From positions 1,999,001 to 2,063,000 of the forward strand of contig NZ_AP024718.1 of assembly GCF_030294985.1 (NCBI RefSeq): a DNA stretch of 64,000 bases, in the 5' to 3' direction. Below the pieces are notes generated by a model. The model had not been told where the DNA came from. It did no database searches and was given only the letters and a program-made list of their open reading frames with translations. Made by a program: the position numbers and the translations under genes. Each line of letters begins with the position of its first letter. The first letter of the stretch is position 1. This stretch comes from Methylomarinovum tepidoasis (GTDB taxonomy: Bacteria; Pseudomonadota; Gammaproteobacteria; Methylococcales; Methylothermaceae). This document shows, in pieces, positions 43,829-55,119 of the stretch.

Positions 43829-44462
43829 GAAAACCGCTCCGATGTAACAAATCAAGCAGGTTCGAAGGCGAATCACCCAACAACAGGCGCTCCAGGTAGC
43901 GGGCGATCAGATCCACCTCCAGATTGACCTTGTCACCCACGGTGGTGGTTCCCAGGGTCGTCTCCTTAAGGGTGTGGGGCACGATGTTGACCTCGAAGTC
44001 GACGCCATCGACGTGGTTGACTGTCAGGCTGATGCCGTCGACGCAGATGGAGCCTTTGGCGGCGATATAGCGCGCCAGTTCCCGCGGCGCTCGCATACGG
44101 AAGCGCACCGAGCGGCCGTCGTCCCACTTGGCGATCACTTCGCCGATGCCATCCACGTGGCCGGAGACGATGTGGCCACCGAAGCGGGTCGTGGGCGTCA
44201 TCGCCAGCTCCAGGTTGACCGGACTGCCGACCCGGGCATGCCCCAGGGTGGTCTTCGACAAGGTTTCGCGGGAGACGTCGGCGGCGAAGGCGCATTCTCC
44301 TAGTTCCACGGCGGTCAGGCACACACCGCTGACGGCGATGCTGTCGCCCAGTTTCACCTCGTCCAGCGGTAGCTTGCCGGTGGCGACGGTGAGACGCACA
44401 TCCCCACCCCGGGGGGTGACGGTTTCGATGGTGCCGATGGCTTGAATGATTCCGGTGAACAT
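43818..44462 (-). CDS. ribE: Riboflavin synthase, alpha subunit
   Basis: Riboflavin synthase dismutates two lumazines into riboflavin. The 214-residue protein consists of two similar lumazine-binding barrels: MFTGIIQAIGTI with SIAVSGVCLTAV and FAADVSRETLSKTTLG in the first, GHIVSGHVDGIG with SICVDGISLTVNHV and VNIVPHTLKETTLG in the second. The ATG at 44462 is the conserved MFTGII start. It follows ribD by 19 bases, and its 3' end overlaps the inserted antitoxin gene by 11 bases. Confidence 0.96.
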   Translation of the reverse strand: MFTGIIQAIGTIETVTPRGGDVRLTVATGKLPLDEVKLGDSIAVSGVCLTAVELGECAFAADVSRETLSKTTLGHARVGSPVNLELAMTPTTRFGGHIVSGHVDGIGEVIAKWDDGRSVRFRMRAPRELARYIAAKGSICVDGISLTVNHVDGVDFEVNIVPHTLKETTLGTTTVGDKVNLEVDLIARYLERLLLGDSPSNLLDLLHRSGFHAD

Positions 44463-44481
44463 AGGAAGATAACGGTATAAA

Positions 44482-45570
44482 TTATCGGGGTTGAATTTTG
44501 AGCCGCAGGTCCGGGCCGACCCGGCGCACTTCATCGAACCTCAGCTCAATGCGGTCCGCCATGACCTGGATGCCCGGCAGCTGGAACAGGCCGCGGCCTT
44601 CGTCTCCCAGCAGACAGGGCGCCAGATAGAGCACCCATTCGTCCACCAGGCTGGCTATCGCCAGTGCGCCATTGAGGGTGGCACCGGCCTCCACCAGCAC
44701 TTCATTGACCTCCCGCCGGGCCAGCTCCTCCAGCAGGGCCGCCAGATCCACCCGCCCTTCTCTGGCCGGAGCCGCCCAGATCTCGGCGCCCGCCGTCTCC
44801 AGCGCCGCGCGCCGGGCCGGATCGGGATGACAGCTGGCGATCAGGGTTCGGCCGGGCAGGCCGAGCATGCGGGCGGTCGGCGGCATCCGCAGGCGGGAAT
44901 CGACCACCACCCGCAGCGGCTGGACGATGTCGCCATCCTCCAGACGGGCGTCGAGGCGGGGATCGTCCGCCAGCACCGTACCGATGCCGGTGAGAACCGC
45001 CGAACTTCCCGCCCGCAGACGGTGGACATCGGCGCGGGCCTGGGGCGAGGTGATCCACTTGCTTTCCCCTGAGGCCAAAGCGGTGCGGCCGTCGAGGCTG
45101 GCGGCCAGCTTGGCGGTCACCCACGGCCGCCCCCGCCGCTGGCGGCTGACGAAACCCCGGTTGAGACGTTCAGCCTCCGTTTCCAGGATGCCGCATACGG
45201 TCTCGATCCCGGCTGCCTGCAGGCGTTTGAGACCGCCTCCCGCCACCCGGGGATTGGGATCGGTCATCGCCGCCACCACCCGCCTGACCCCGGCCCCGAT
45301 CAACGCCTCGGTACAGGGCGGGGTGCGACCGTGGTGACAGCACGGCTCCAGGGTCACGTAGCAGTCGGCGCCGTGGGCCGCCCCCCCGGCCATCTTCAGG
45401 GCCTCGATCTCGGCGTGAGGCCCGCCGGCGCGACGGTGCCAACCCTCCCCCACCACCCGGCCGTCCTTGACCAGCACGCAACCGACCCGAGGATTGGGAT
45501 CGGTGGTGTAGCGCCCTTTTTCGGCCAGGCGCAGGGCACGGGCCATCCACAGGTTATCGGCGGCGCTCAT
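44482..45570 (-). CDS. ribD: Bifunctional riboflavin deaminase/reductase RibD
   Basis: RibD performs deamination and reduction in the second and third steps of riboflavin synthesis. The 362-residue protein has a cytidine-deaminase-type N-terminal domain with zinc ligands in [14 protein letters not shown] and [19 protein letters not shown], and a reductase domain from about residue 145 ([56 protein letters not shown]). It overlaps nrdR by 4 bases (ATGA), the common nrdR-ribD order. Confidence 0.97.
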   Translation of the reverse strand: MSAADNLWMARALRLAEKGRYTTDPNPRVGCVLVKDGRVVGEGWHRRAGGPHAEIEALKMAGGAAHGADCYVTLEPCCHHGRTPPCTEALIGAGVRRVVAAMTDPNPRVAGGGLKRLQAAGIETVCGILETEAERLNRGFVSRQRRGRPWVTAKLAASLDGRTALASGESKWITSPQARADVHRLRAGSSAVLTGIGTVLADDPRLDARLEDGDIVQPLRVVVDSRLRMPPTARMLGLPGRTLIASCHPDPARRAALETAGAEIWAAPAREGRVDLAALLEELARREVNEVLVEAGATLNGALAIASLVDEWVLYLAPCLLGDEGRGLFQLPGIQVMADRIELRFDEVRRVGPDLRLKIQPR

Positions 45571-46016
45571 TCCTTCTCCAGCCCCTCGATGACCCGACGA
45601 AATTCGGCCACGTCCTCGAAGCTGCGATAGACGGAGGCGAAGCGCACGTAGGCGACCCGATCGAGCCCCTTGAGCGCCTCCATCACCCTCTCGCCGATGG
45701 CCCGCGACGGCACCTCCCGCTCACCGGAGCGCATCAGCGCGGTGATGATCTGCTGCACCGCCGCGTCGACGCGCACGCTCTCCACCGGCCGTTTCTCCAG
45801 CGCCCGCAGCAGCCCGGCACGCAGCTTGGCCTCGTCGAAAGGCTCACGGCGACCGTCGCGCTTGACCACCCGGGGCAAGTTCAGCTCCGCGGTTTCGTAA
45901 GTGGTGAAACGCTCCTTGCAGCGGACGCACTCACGCCGGCGGCGCACTTTGCCGTCGGGGGTGAGGCGAGTGTCCACCACACGGGTGTCGGGGGCTTCGC
46001 AAAAAGGACAGTGCAT
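45567..46016 (-). CDS. nrdR: Transcriptional regulator NrdR
   Basis: NrdR is the zinc-ribbon/ATP-cone repressor of ribonucleotide reductase genes. The 149-residue product has [18 protein letters not shown] ... [17 protein letters not shown] (four zinc Cys) and an ATP-cone ([29 protein letters not shown]). The length is standard. It begins 36 bases after glyA and leads into ribD; glyA-nrdR-ribD order is widely conserved. Confidence 0.97.
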   Translation of the reverse strand: MHCPFCEAPDTRVVDTRLTPDGKVRRRRECVRCKERFTTYETAELNLPRVVKRDGRREPFDEAKLRAGLLRALEKRPVESVRVDAAVQQIITALMRSGEREVPSRAIGERVMEALKGLDRVAYVRFASVYRSFEDVAEFRRVIEGLEKE

Positions 46017-46052
46017 TACCGTTGATCAACCATCACCAAATTCGGCGCCACC

Positions 46053-47309
<1,257 letters not shown>

Positions 47310-47342
47310 GATGCGTCTTCCCCTGTCAGAAGCCTTAAGAAA

Positions 47343-47396
47343 ATCATACCATTCTAAGCTGGCCGCGCGCGTGCGGCCAGCAAAATCCGGTACAAT
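47343..47396. promoter_or_regulatory. Divergent glyA/ettA promoters flanking a 24-base palindrome
   Basis: A perfect 9-base palindrome GCTGGCCGC-N6-GCGGCCAGC (47358-47381) lies between two -10-like hexamers: TATGAT on the minus strand (47348-47343), 33 bases before the glyA ATG, and TACAAT on the plus strand (47391-47396), 36 bases before the ettA ATG. The palindrome centre is 24 bases from the centre of each -10, so it covers both -35 positions. No good -35 hexamer is present, which suggests a regulator site. This is inference from position. Confidence 0.45.
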
Positions 47397-47432
47397 CCCC
47401 CACATTCCCGCCAACCAAAGCGTGTAAAACCC

Positions 47433-49100
<1,668 letters not shown>

Positions 49101-49108
49101 TGACGGGC

Positions 49109-49133
49109 GGGGCCGCTTGGTTTTTGCGGCCCC
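49109..49133 (+). terminator. GC-rich hairpin after ettA
   Basis: A perfect 8-base stem GGGGCCGC (49109-49116) / GCGGCCCC (49126-49133) has a TTGGTTTTT loop and starts 8 bases after the ettA stop. No T tract follows, so it may only weaken read-through or stabilise the ettA mRNA. Confidence 0.4.
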
Positions 49134-49181
49134 GGCCCCCAAATAGAAACGGGACATCCATCACACAATAGGGAGAGAAGC

Positions 49182-49703
49182 ATGGTCGCGACTGCAGAAA
49201 GCACACTGGACAAGATTCAGGAACACCTCCGTCCGCTGGAGAAAGCGCTGGACGAGGTCAACGATTCCCTCGTGCAGCTGGAAAAGAAGCTCGACGAAGT
49301 CCGCGCCTACCTGACCAAGATCGAGCTGGAGTCCCTCGACCTGGCCCGGCGCATTCGTGAGGAAAAGCACGAAATCAACGCACTGCGGCACAAGATCAAG
49401 AAACACGACCACCTGCTCCGGGAGATCGACCCGAAAACTGCACCACGCGAATACCAGCGCATTCTCGAGGAACGGGATGAAATGGCGGTCAAGCTGGAAG
49501 AGCATCTCCGGGAACTGGAACGGCTGCGGGAGCAGTATGACGAACTCATCGAGCGGGAAAACGCCCTGCTGGGCGAAGAGGTCGAACTGGAGCAGGAATA
49601 CGATCACCTCAAGGCGCGCTACGACAAACTGCTGAAACAAATCAGCCGCCTTGCCCGCACCCTGGAACAGCGGGTGCGCGACATTCGCGCCAAATACTAC
49701 TGA
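49182..49703 (+). CDS. Hypothetical coiled-coil protein
   Basis: I do not recognise this 173-residue protein. It is almost entirely charged heptad repeats (for example LRPLEKALDEVNDSLVQLEKKLDEVRAYLTKIELE, DHLLREIDP, LRELERLREQYDELIERENALLGEEVELEQEYDHLKARYDKLLKQ), with only TAPREYQ as a probable break between two coiled coils. It has no signal peptide or membrane segment, so it should be cytoplasmic and oligomeric. GGGAGAGAAG just upstream supports the ATG at 49182. A small hairpin follows its stop. Distant resemblance to nucleoid or cytoskeletal coiled-coil proteins cannot be distinguished from simple composition. Confidence 0.75.
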   Translation: MVATAESTLDKIQEHLRPLEKALDEVNDSLVQLEKKLDEVRAYLTKIELESLDLARRIREEKHEINALRHKIKKHDHLLREIDPKTAPREYQRILEERDEMAVKLEEHLRELERLREQYDELIERENALLGEEVELEQEYDHLKARYDKLLKQISRLARTLEQRVRDIRAKYY

Positions 49704-49709
49704 GCGATC

Positions 49710-49730
49710 GGGGTCGGCACGGCCGACCCC
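49710..49730. terminator. Hairpin between convergent coiled-coil gene and yqaA
   Basis: GGGGTCGG...CCGACCCC, a perfect 8-base stem with a short loop, fills most of the 30-base gap between the two convergent stop codons (49703 and 49734). It lacks a T tract; a bidirectional, weak terminator is likely. Confidence 0.5.
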
Positions 49731-49733
49731 GGC

Positions 49734-50312
49734 TCAACGCAGCAGCAGATACAGGGCGATACCGACGGCCACCAACGCCACCGAAGCCCAGCCGATCACT
49801 CGCACGTGGCGGTAGATGGCCTGCTCCAGGCGCTCGCCGCCCCAGGCGATCAACCCCGCGACCAGAAAGAAACGTCCGCCGCGCCCCAGAAAGGAAGCGA
49901 ACACGAAACCGAGCGGATTCATCGCCAGGCCCCCGGCGGCGATGGTGAACACCTTGTAAGGAATAGGCGAGAAACCGGCCACCAGCACCGCCCAGAATCC
50001 CCAGCGGCCGAACCAATCCCGGGCGATCTGGTACGCCTCCCAATAGCCCCACTGCTGCAGCCACGGCTCGACAGCGGCGATAGCGAAATAGCCGATGCCG
50101 TACCCCAGCACCCCTCCCAGCACCGAGGCCAGCGTGGTCAGCAGCGCCAGGCGCCAGGCGGCCTTAGGGTTGGCCAGAGCCATAGGGATCAGCATCACGT
50201 CCGGCGGAACGGGGAAGAAGGCCGACTCGGCGAAACTCAGCGCCGCCAGATAGCGGGGAGCATGAGGATGGCGGGCGTAGCGCAATACCTTTGAATAAAG
50301 TGACTCGAACAT
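49734..50312 (-). CDS. YqaA/DedA-type membrane protein
   Basis: A 192-residue inner-membrane protein of the SNARE-associated (VTT) superfamily, YqaA subgroup. The motifs SFAESAFFPVPPDVMLIPMAL, LGYGIGYFA, GRWGFWAVLVAGFSPIPYKVFTIAAGGLAMNPLGFVFASFLGRGGRFFLVA are typical; DedA relatives are lipid scramblases or flippases for undecaprenyl phosphate or phospholipids. About five membrane segments. The ATG overlaps the pcm stop (TGATG), so it is the third gene of surE-pcm-yqaA, a common proteobacterial arrangement. Confidence 0.9.
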   Translation of the reverse strand: MFESLYSKVLRYARHPHAPRYLAALSFAESAFFPVPPDVMLIPMALANPKAAWRLALLTTLASVLGGVLGYGIGYFAIAAVEPWLQQWGYWEAYQIARDWFGRWGFWAVLVAGFSPIPYKVFTIAAGGLAMNPLGFVFASFLGRGGRFFLVAGLIAWGGERLEQAIYRHVRVIGWASVALVAVGIALYLLLR

Positions 50313-50971
50313 CAGCCCAGTCCGCTCAGCAGGGGAACGAACTTCACCGCCTCGATTTCTTCCAGCTCGAAACCCGACGGCGTGTGCACTACCCGGGTCA
50401 GTACCTGCCTTTCGGCCTGCTCGATGGGAATGATCATCACCCCACCCTGGGCCAGCTGACGCAGCAGGGCCTCGGGAATCTCCCGGGCCGCAGCGGTGAC
50501 GACGATGGCGTTGTAGGGGGCGTGCTTGTCCCAGCCCCAGCCACCGTCGCTGTGTTCGTACTTGACGTTGTAGATCTTGAGATCGTAAAGCAGAAAACGG
50601 GCCCGCTTCTGCAGTGCTTCGATGCGCTCGACGGTGTAGACCACGTCCGCCAAATGCGCCAGGACCGCGGTCTGATAACCGGAACCGGTCCCCACCTCCA
50701 GCACCTTGCGCGGTCGCCGGCCGGCGACCGCCAGTTCCGACATCCGCGCCACCGTATAAGGCTGGGAGATAGTCTGACCGAAACCGATGGGCAGAGCGGT
50801 GTCCTCATAGGCCCGGCTCGCCAGCGCTTCCTCCACGAACAGATGGCGCGGCACCGCCCGCATCGCCTCCAGCACTTCCAGGCTACGGATGCCCTGCTGG
50901 CGCAGGCGTGCCACCATGCGCTCGCGGGTGCGGCGCGAAGTCATGCCGATGCCGTCTCTGCAAACGCTCAT
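50312..50971 (-). CDS. pcm: Protein-L-isoaspartate O-methyltransferase
   Basis: Pcm methylates isoaspartyl residues in aged proteins so they can revert to aspartate. The 219-residue protein has [36 protein letters not shown], the SAM loop [18 protein letters not shown] and the strand [10 protein letters not shown], all diagnostic. The ATG at 50971 overlaps the surE stop as ATGA; the open frame upstream is surE sequence. It forms the surE-pcm-yqaA operon. Confidence 0.96.
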   Translation of the reverse strand: MSVCRDGIGMTSRRTRERMVARLRQQGIRSLEVLEAMRAVPRHLFVEEALASRAYEDTALPIGFGQTISQPYTVARMSELAVAGRRPRKVLEVGTGSGYQTAVLAHLADVVYTVERIEALQKRARFLLYDLKIYNVKYEHSDGGWGWDKHAPYNAIVVTAAAREIPEALLRQLAQGGVMIIPIEQAERQVLTRVVHTPSGFELEEIEAVKFVPLLSGLG

Positions 50972-51720
50972 TTGTCTTCCTCCGGCAGCCAAGCGGCGAG
51001 GGTGTCGATGGCGTCGTAACGGGTCAGATCGATCTGTAGCGGCGTCACCGACACACATCCCTGGCGGATGGCGTGAAAGTCGGTTCCAGGGCCGGCATCC
51101 TGTTCCGGGCCGGCTGGCCCCACCCAGTAGATGGGACGGCCGCGGGGATCGGTATCCTGAATCACCGGCTCGGCCTTGTGGCGCTGGCCCAGCCGGGTGG
51201 CCCGAAAACCCTTGATCTGCGCCAAAGGCAGATCGGGGACGTTGACGTTGAGAATGGTGTCCGCCGGCAGCGGATGACGGCGCACCTGCTCGAACAGGCG
51301 CAGCGACACCGCCACGGCGGTGTCGAAGTGTCCGGGTTCCTCCCCGGTCAGGGACACGGCGATCGCCGGCAGGCCGAGAAAACGCCCCTCGGTGGCGGCG
51401 GCGACGGTGCCGGAATAGAGCACGTCGTCACCCAGATTGGCGCCGTGGTTGATGCCTGCGAACACCATGTCCGGCTCGTCGTCCAACAGGCCGGTGATGG
51501 CCAGGTGGACGCAGTCGGTAGGAGTGCCGTCCACCCGGTAGAAGCCGTTGTCCATCCGGGCGACCCGCAGCGGCCGGTCCAGGGTCAGGGAATTGCTGGC
51601 ACCGCTGCGGTTGCGGTCCGGGGCCACCACGGTGACCCGGGCATGGGCGCTCAACGCCCGAGCCAGGCGAACCAGTCCCTCGGCGGTGTAGCCGTCGTCG
51701 TTGCTGATGAGAATGTGCAT
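50968..51720 (-). CDS. surE: 5'/3'-nucleotidase SurE
   Basis: SurE is a metal-dependent nucleoside monophosphatase linked to stationary-phase survival. The 250-residue protein has [20 protein letters not shown] (metal-binding DD), [29 protein letters not shown] and the metal site [21 protein letters not shown]. The length is normal. The gene is divergent from the FAD oxidoreductase across a 70-base AT-rich gap that should hold both promoters. It couples to pcm by an ATGA. Confidence 0.97.
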   Translation of the reverse strand: MHILISNDDGYTAEGLVRLARALSAHARVTVVAPDRNRSGASNSLTLDRPLRVARMDNGFYRVDGTPTDCVHLAITGLLDDEPDMVFAGINHGANLGDDVLYSGTVAAATEGRFLGLPAIAVSLTGEEPGHFDTAVAVSLRLFEQVRRHPLPADTILNVNVPDLPLAQIKGFRATRLGQRHKAEPVIQDTDPRGRPIYWVGPAGPEQDAGPGTDFHAIRQGCVSVTPLQIDLTRYDAIDTLAAWLPEEDK

Positions 51721-51790
51721 AGGGTATTTTTACAACAAATCGTTGCAATTGTACCTAAAATAGCCGCCTGAAGAACTGGGAAATCCATCC

Positions 51791-52816
51791 ATGCGCGACG
51801 AAATCCTCATCGTCGGCCAGGGACTGGCCGGCAGCCTGCTGGCCTGGCATCTTTTGCGGCAGGGGATGGCGGTGCGCATCGTCGATGCCAGCGGCGACAA
51901 CGCCTCCCGCACCGCCGCCGGGCTGGTGACGCCGATGACGGGCAGGCGCTGGGTGAAAACCCCAGCCTTCGAAACCTATCTGGCCGAAGCCCACTGCTGT
52001 TACCAGGCGCTGGAACGACAGTTCGGCCGACGCTTCTGGGTCGAACGCCCCCGCCTGCGCCTGTACCTGAACCCGGCCGAACGAGAACAGGCCCGCCGCC
52101 GGCGGCAGGATCCCGCCTACGCACCCTTTCTCGGCGAGGAAATCGAAACCGTCGGCAACGGTCTCAAGGCCCCCCATGGCGGCATCTGGCTGCACCGGAC
52201 CGCCCATCTGGAAACCGAAACGCTGCTCGACTGCCTGCAACGCTGGCTCCGGCAACAGGGCATCCTCCACCAACAGCACTTCGATCCCCGCATGCTCGAA
52301 TCCGGCACTCAGGTCGTCTTCTGCGAAGGCTGGCGGGTGATTCACAACCCGTGGTTCGACTGGCTGCCATGGCAACCGAGCCGGGGGCAGATTCTCACCG
52401 TGACGGCCACCCCGCCGCTGCCCGCCTTCCCCTGCCAGCGCGGCATCTGGCTCCAGCCCCGGGAGGAAGGCCGGTGGCGCATCGGGGCCAGCTACCGCTG
52501 GCAGCCGCTGACGGAAACGGTACGGGCGGATGAAACCGCCGCGCTGCTCGGACGCCTGCAGGACTGTTTCGAGACGCCCCCGGAAGTCGAGGTGCTGAAG
52601 GTCCGCGCCGGCATCCGCCCCAACACCCTCGACCACCACCCCATCGTCGGCCGCCACCCCCGGCATCCCCGGGTGGCGCTCTGCAACGGCCTGGGCTCCA
52701 AGGGCAGCCTGCTGGCGCCGCGTGTCACCCGCCTTTTGGCCGAGCATCTGTGCCATGACGCCCCTTTGCCGCCCGAAATCGATCTGCGCCGCTACCATGC
52801 ACGTCTGCCTCACTGA
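51791..52816 (+). CDS. FAD-dependent oxidoreductase of the D-amino-acid oxidase family
   Basis: A 341-residue flavoprotein. The FAD-binding loop is ILIVGQGLAGSLLAWHLLRQGMAVRIVD at the very N-terminus, followed by SRTAAGLVTPMTG and, near the C-terminus, RAGIRPNTLDHHPIVGRHPRHPRVALCNGLGSKGSLLAPRVTRLL, the second FAD-contact region of DAO-family enzymes such as glycine oxidase or MnmC. It lacks a signal peptide. The substrate is not evident; neighbouring genes do not point to thiamine or tRNA modification. It overlaps the following methylase gene by 20 bases. Confidence 0.85.
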   Translation: MRDEILIVGQGLAGSLLAWHLLRQGMAVRIVDASGDNASRTAAGLVTPMTGRRWVKTPAFETYLAEAHCCYQALERQFGRRFWVERPRLRLYLNPAEREQARRRRQDPAYAPFLGEEIETVGNGLKAPHGGIWLHRTAHLETETLLDCLQRWLRQQGILHQQHFDPRMLESGTQVVFCEGWRVIHNPWFDWLPWQPSRGQILTVTATPPLPAFPCQRGIWLQPREEGRWRIGASYRWQPLTETVRADETAALLGRLQDCFETPPEVEVLKVRAGIRPNTLDHHPIVGRHPRHPRVALCNGLGSKGSLLAPRVTRLLAEHLCHDAPLPPEIDLRRYHARLPH

Positions 52817-53363
52817 TCTGGCCCAGCACGCCATCGCCGCCCGCCTGCACCCCGGGGATACCGCCATCGACGCCACCGCCGGCAACGGTCACGACACCCT
52901 GTTTCTGGCCCGTCGGGTGGGCGAAAACGGCCGGGTGCTGGCCTTCGACGTTCAACCCCGGGCCCTCCGGCAGGCCCGGGAGCGACTCCGGCAGGCCGGG
53001 CTGACAGCCAGGGTGACTTGGCACTGCCTGGGACACGAGCACATGGATCAGACGGTACCGGAAGATTGGCGCCCGCGTCTGCGGGCGGTGATGTTCAACT
53101 TGGGCTACTTGCCCCGTGGCGACAAGCGTCTGATCACGACGGCCGCCACCACGACCGCGGCGTTGGAAAAGGCGCTGGCGCTGCTCGCCCCCGGCGGCCG
53201 CATCAGCCTCATCGCCTACACCGGCCATCCCGGCGGCCGCCAGGAATGCGAGGCGGTCCGGGACTGGCTCTATCGCCAGCCGGCCGATCTGTTATCCTGG
53301 CGCACCGTGATTCCGCAAGGGCGCCGCAGACCGCCATGGCTGTTTCTCATCGACAAACGCTGA
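52797..53363 (+). CDS. rRNA-methylase-family SAM-dependent methyltransferase
   Basis: A 188-residue class I methyltransferase of the putative rRNA methylase (YtqB-like) family. The SAM loop is AIDATAGNGHDTLFLARRVG, followed by VLAFDVQPRALRQARERL, the characteristic AVMFNLGYLPRGDKRLIT (catalytic NLGYLP motif), and LLAPGGRISLIAYTGHPGG with a basic C-terminus. The ATG at 52797 overlaps the oxidoreductase by 20 bases; the 3' end overlaps the L,D-transpeptidase by 28 bases. The target is unverified; YtqB-type enzymes may act on tRNA wobble precursors. Confidence 0.88.
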   Translation: MHVCLTDLAQHAIAARLHPGDTAIDATAGNGHDTLFLARRVGENGRVLAFDVQPRALRQARERLRQAGLTARVTWHCLGHEHMDQTVPEDWRPRLRAVMFNLGYLPRGDKRLITTAATTTAALEKALALLAPGGRISLIAYTGHPGGRQECEAVRDWLYRQPADLLSWRTVIPQGRRRPPWLFLIDKR

Positions 53364-54604
53364 CGTTCCTGCTGGTCCTGCTGACAGGCTGCCAGTCGTT
53401 TCCGCCGTCGCTTCCGAACGCCGGCCAGGAAGCCCCGATCGACCGCATCCACCACCATCCCGACGGGGATGCGATCGGCCGGCTGGCCACCCTGCGCCTT
53501 CGCTCCGGCGATACCCTGGCCGACGTCGCCCGCCACTTCGACATCGGCCTGCAGGCAATTCAGGATGCCAATCCCGGCATCGATCCCTGGGCCCCGGAAA
53601 CAGGCCGCGACATCCTGCTGCCGCGGGCCTTCCTCCTGCCTGACGCCCCCCGCAAGGGCATCGTGGTCAACCTCGCCGCCATGCGGCTGTTTCATTTTTC
53701 CGAGGGCGAGCCGCAGACGGTGGAAAGCTATCCGGTGGGCATCGGCCGGGCCGGCTGGGAAAGCCCCACGGGGCGCACCCGGATCGTGGAAAAGATCGTC
53801 CATCCCCGCTGGGTCGTGCCCGAATCCATCCGCCGCGAACACGCCCGCGAGGGCGATCCGTTGCCGAAAATCGTACCGCCCGGCCCGACGAACCCGCTGG
53901 GGGACTACGCCCTGCGTCTGGGGTGGCGCAGTTATCTGATCCACGGAACCAACAAGCCTTACGGAGTCGGCCTGCGCATCAGTCACGGCTGCATCCGTCT
54001 CTATCCGGAGGACATCGCCCGCCTGTTTCCCGGTGTCGGCGAAGGGACGCCGGTGACCATCGTGGATCAACCCTATCTGCTAGGCTGGCGCGGAAAGGAA
54101 CTGCTGCTGGAGATCCACCGTCCCCTCTCCCAGAATCCCCGCACCCTGAACGCCCTGTGGCGGGATCTGGAGCGGCGGCTACGCCAGGCGCAAACACAGA
54201 GCGGGCGGCCCATCGACTGGCGACGGGTGGACCGCGCCGTGGCCGAGGCTCGCGGTATTCCGCTGCCGGTCCTGGTCGACGCCCCCCGCTGGGCCGAGTA
54301 TCTCGCCTCCCTGCCCCGGGTTTCCCACCCCACCCGGTGGCGCTACGCCTACCAGCCACCGCCGCTCCGGCCCGGCTGGTATCTGGTTCTCGAACCGCTC
54401 CCGCCTCCGGAAACCCGCATCGTCACCGCGATCCTGCGCCATCAGGGACCGCCCTACCCGGCACGCATCCTCGAGGGACGGGTGGTCGTCGGACCCTACC
54501 CGGAAAAATCCCACGCCCGCCGCGCCCAGCGGCGCCTGGCCCAGGAGCTGGAACTGGAAAGCCAGCTGGTGCCACCGTCGGCACTGGAAGCCAGCCGACG
54601 ATGA
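53336..54604 (+). CDS. L,D-transpeptidase lipoprotein with LysM and SPOR-like domains
   Basis: A 422-residue cell-wall enzyme that would cross-link peptidoglycan or attach proteins to it. The N-terminus TLTFLLVLLTGC is a lipoprotein signal with C17 as the lipidated residue. A LysM segment (TLRLRSGDTLADVARHFDIGLQAIQDANPGIDPW) is followed by the YkuD domain (GIVVNLAAMRLFHF; catalytic SHGCIRLYPED with HGTNKPYGVG), a linker, and a C-terminal SPOR-like fold (GWYLVLEPLPPPETR ... GRVVVGPYPEKSHARRAQRRL). The ATG at 53336 is fixed by the lipoprotein signal. SPOR domains bind denuded glycan, so septal targeting is possible. Confidence 0.9.
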   Translation: MAVSHRQTLTFLLVLLTGCQSFPPSLPNAGQEAPIDRIHHHPDGDAIGRLATLRLRSGDTLADVARHFDIGLQAIQDANPGIDPWAPETGRDILLPRAFLLPDAPRKGIVVNLAAMRLFHFSEGEPQTVESYPVGIGRAGWESPTGRTRIVEKIVHPRWVVPESIRREHAREGDPLPKIVPPGPTNPLGDYALRLGWRSYLIHGTNKPYGVGLRISHGCIRLYPEDIARLFPGVGEGTPVTIVDQPYLLGWRGKELLLEIHRPLSQNPRTLNALWRDLERRLRQAQTQSGRPIDWRRVDRAVAEARGIPLPVLVDAPRWAEYLASLPRVSHPTRWRYAYQPPPLRPGWYLVLEPLPPPETRIVTAILRHQGPPYPARILEGRVVVGPYPEKSHARRAQRRLAQELELESQLVPPSALEASRR

Positions 54605-54611
54605 AAACGCC

Positions 54612-54983
54612 TCAGTCCAGATCCAGACGGAAGGCCTCGCCGTAGTGCGTGTCGCTGTCGAAGTTCTGCCACACCAACGGCGGCTGAGGGATCGGCTTGG
54701 TGGGCAGCGGGAAGGTGATGACGTCCAGCACCCCGGTAAGCACACGGTCGGCGGTATTGGCCAGACCCTGCGCCGTCCCGCCGGTGATTCCGAAGAAAAA
54801 GTTGGTGCGGTTGTAATCATTGATGATGCATTTGGGGATCTCCACCCAGGAGGTGACGATATTGGCCAGGCCGATCCCCAGTTTGCGCCCCACCTTCTCA
54901 CCGTAACTGTCTCCGGCTTGGGTTTGAGCTGCCAGACAGATCAGAATCACGCCCGCCAGGACGCGCCACCGTTTCTCGTTCAT
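54612..54983 (-). CDS. Exosortase system-associated protein, TIGR04073 type
   Basis: A 123-residue secreted protein with a signal peptide (VLAGVILICLAAQTQA, cleavage near residue 23) and the family-like core KVGRKLGIGLANIVTSWVEIPKCI, then GLANTADRVLTGVLDVITFPLP. I recognise the pattern GxANIVTxWxEIPK as that of the TIGR04073 family, reported in genomes with exosortase/PEP-CTERM systems. Its function is unknown. The ATG at 54983 starts the signal peptide. It is convergent with the L,D-transpeptidase, leaving 7 bases between stops. Confidence 0.78.
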   Translation of the reverse strand: MNEKRWRVLAGVILICLAAQTQAGDSYGEKVGRKLGIGLANIVTSWVEIPKCIINDYNRTNFFFGITGGTAQGLANTADRVLTGVLDVITFPLPTKPIPQPPLVWQNFDSDTHYGEAFRLDLD

Positions 54984-55067
54984 CTCCCAATCTCCTAACC
55001 GGTTCTCTTCTCGCCGCCGGCAAGCGGCGCCTCTCCTAACCATAGACCAAGCAGGCCCGTTTGCAAT

Positions 55068-55092
55068 TGAAAACGCCCCCGAAACGGGGGCG
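55068..55092 (-). terminator. Rho-independent terminator of sodB
   Basis: On the minus strand, the stem CGCCCCCG (55092-55085) / CGGGGGCG (55081-55074) with a TTT loop is followed by TTTT. It begins 28 bases after the sodB stop. Confidence 0.8.
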
Positions 55093-55119
55093 CTCTCGAA
55101 GCAGTTTCCGGAAGACCGT

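Noticed and set aside
46017-46052. FMN riboswitch before the riboflavin genes
   Set aside because: The glyA-nrdR gap is only 36 bases and no RFN-like conserved helices are seen there or upstream of ribD, ribE or ribBA.
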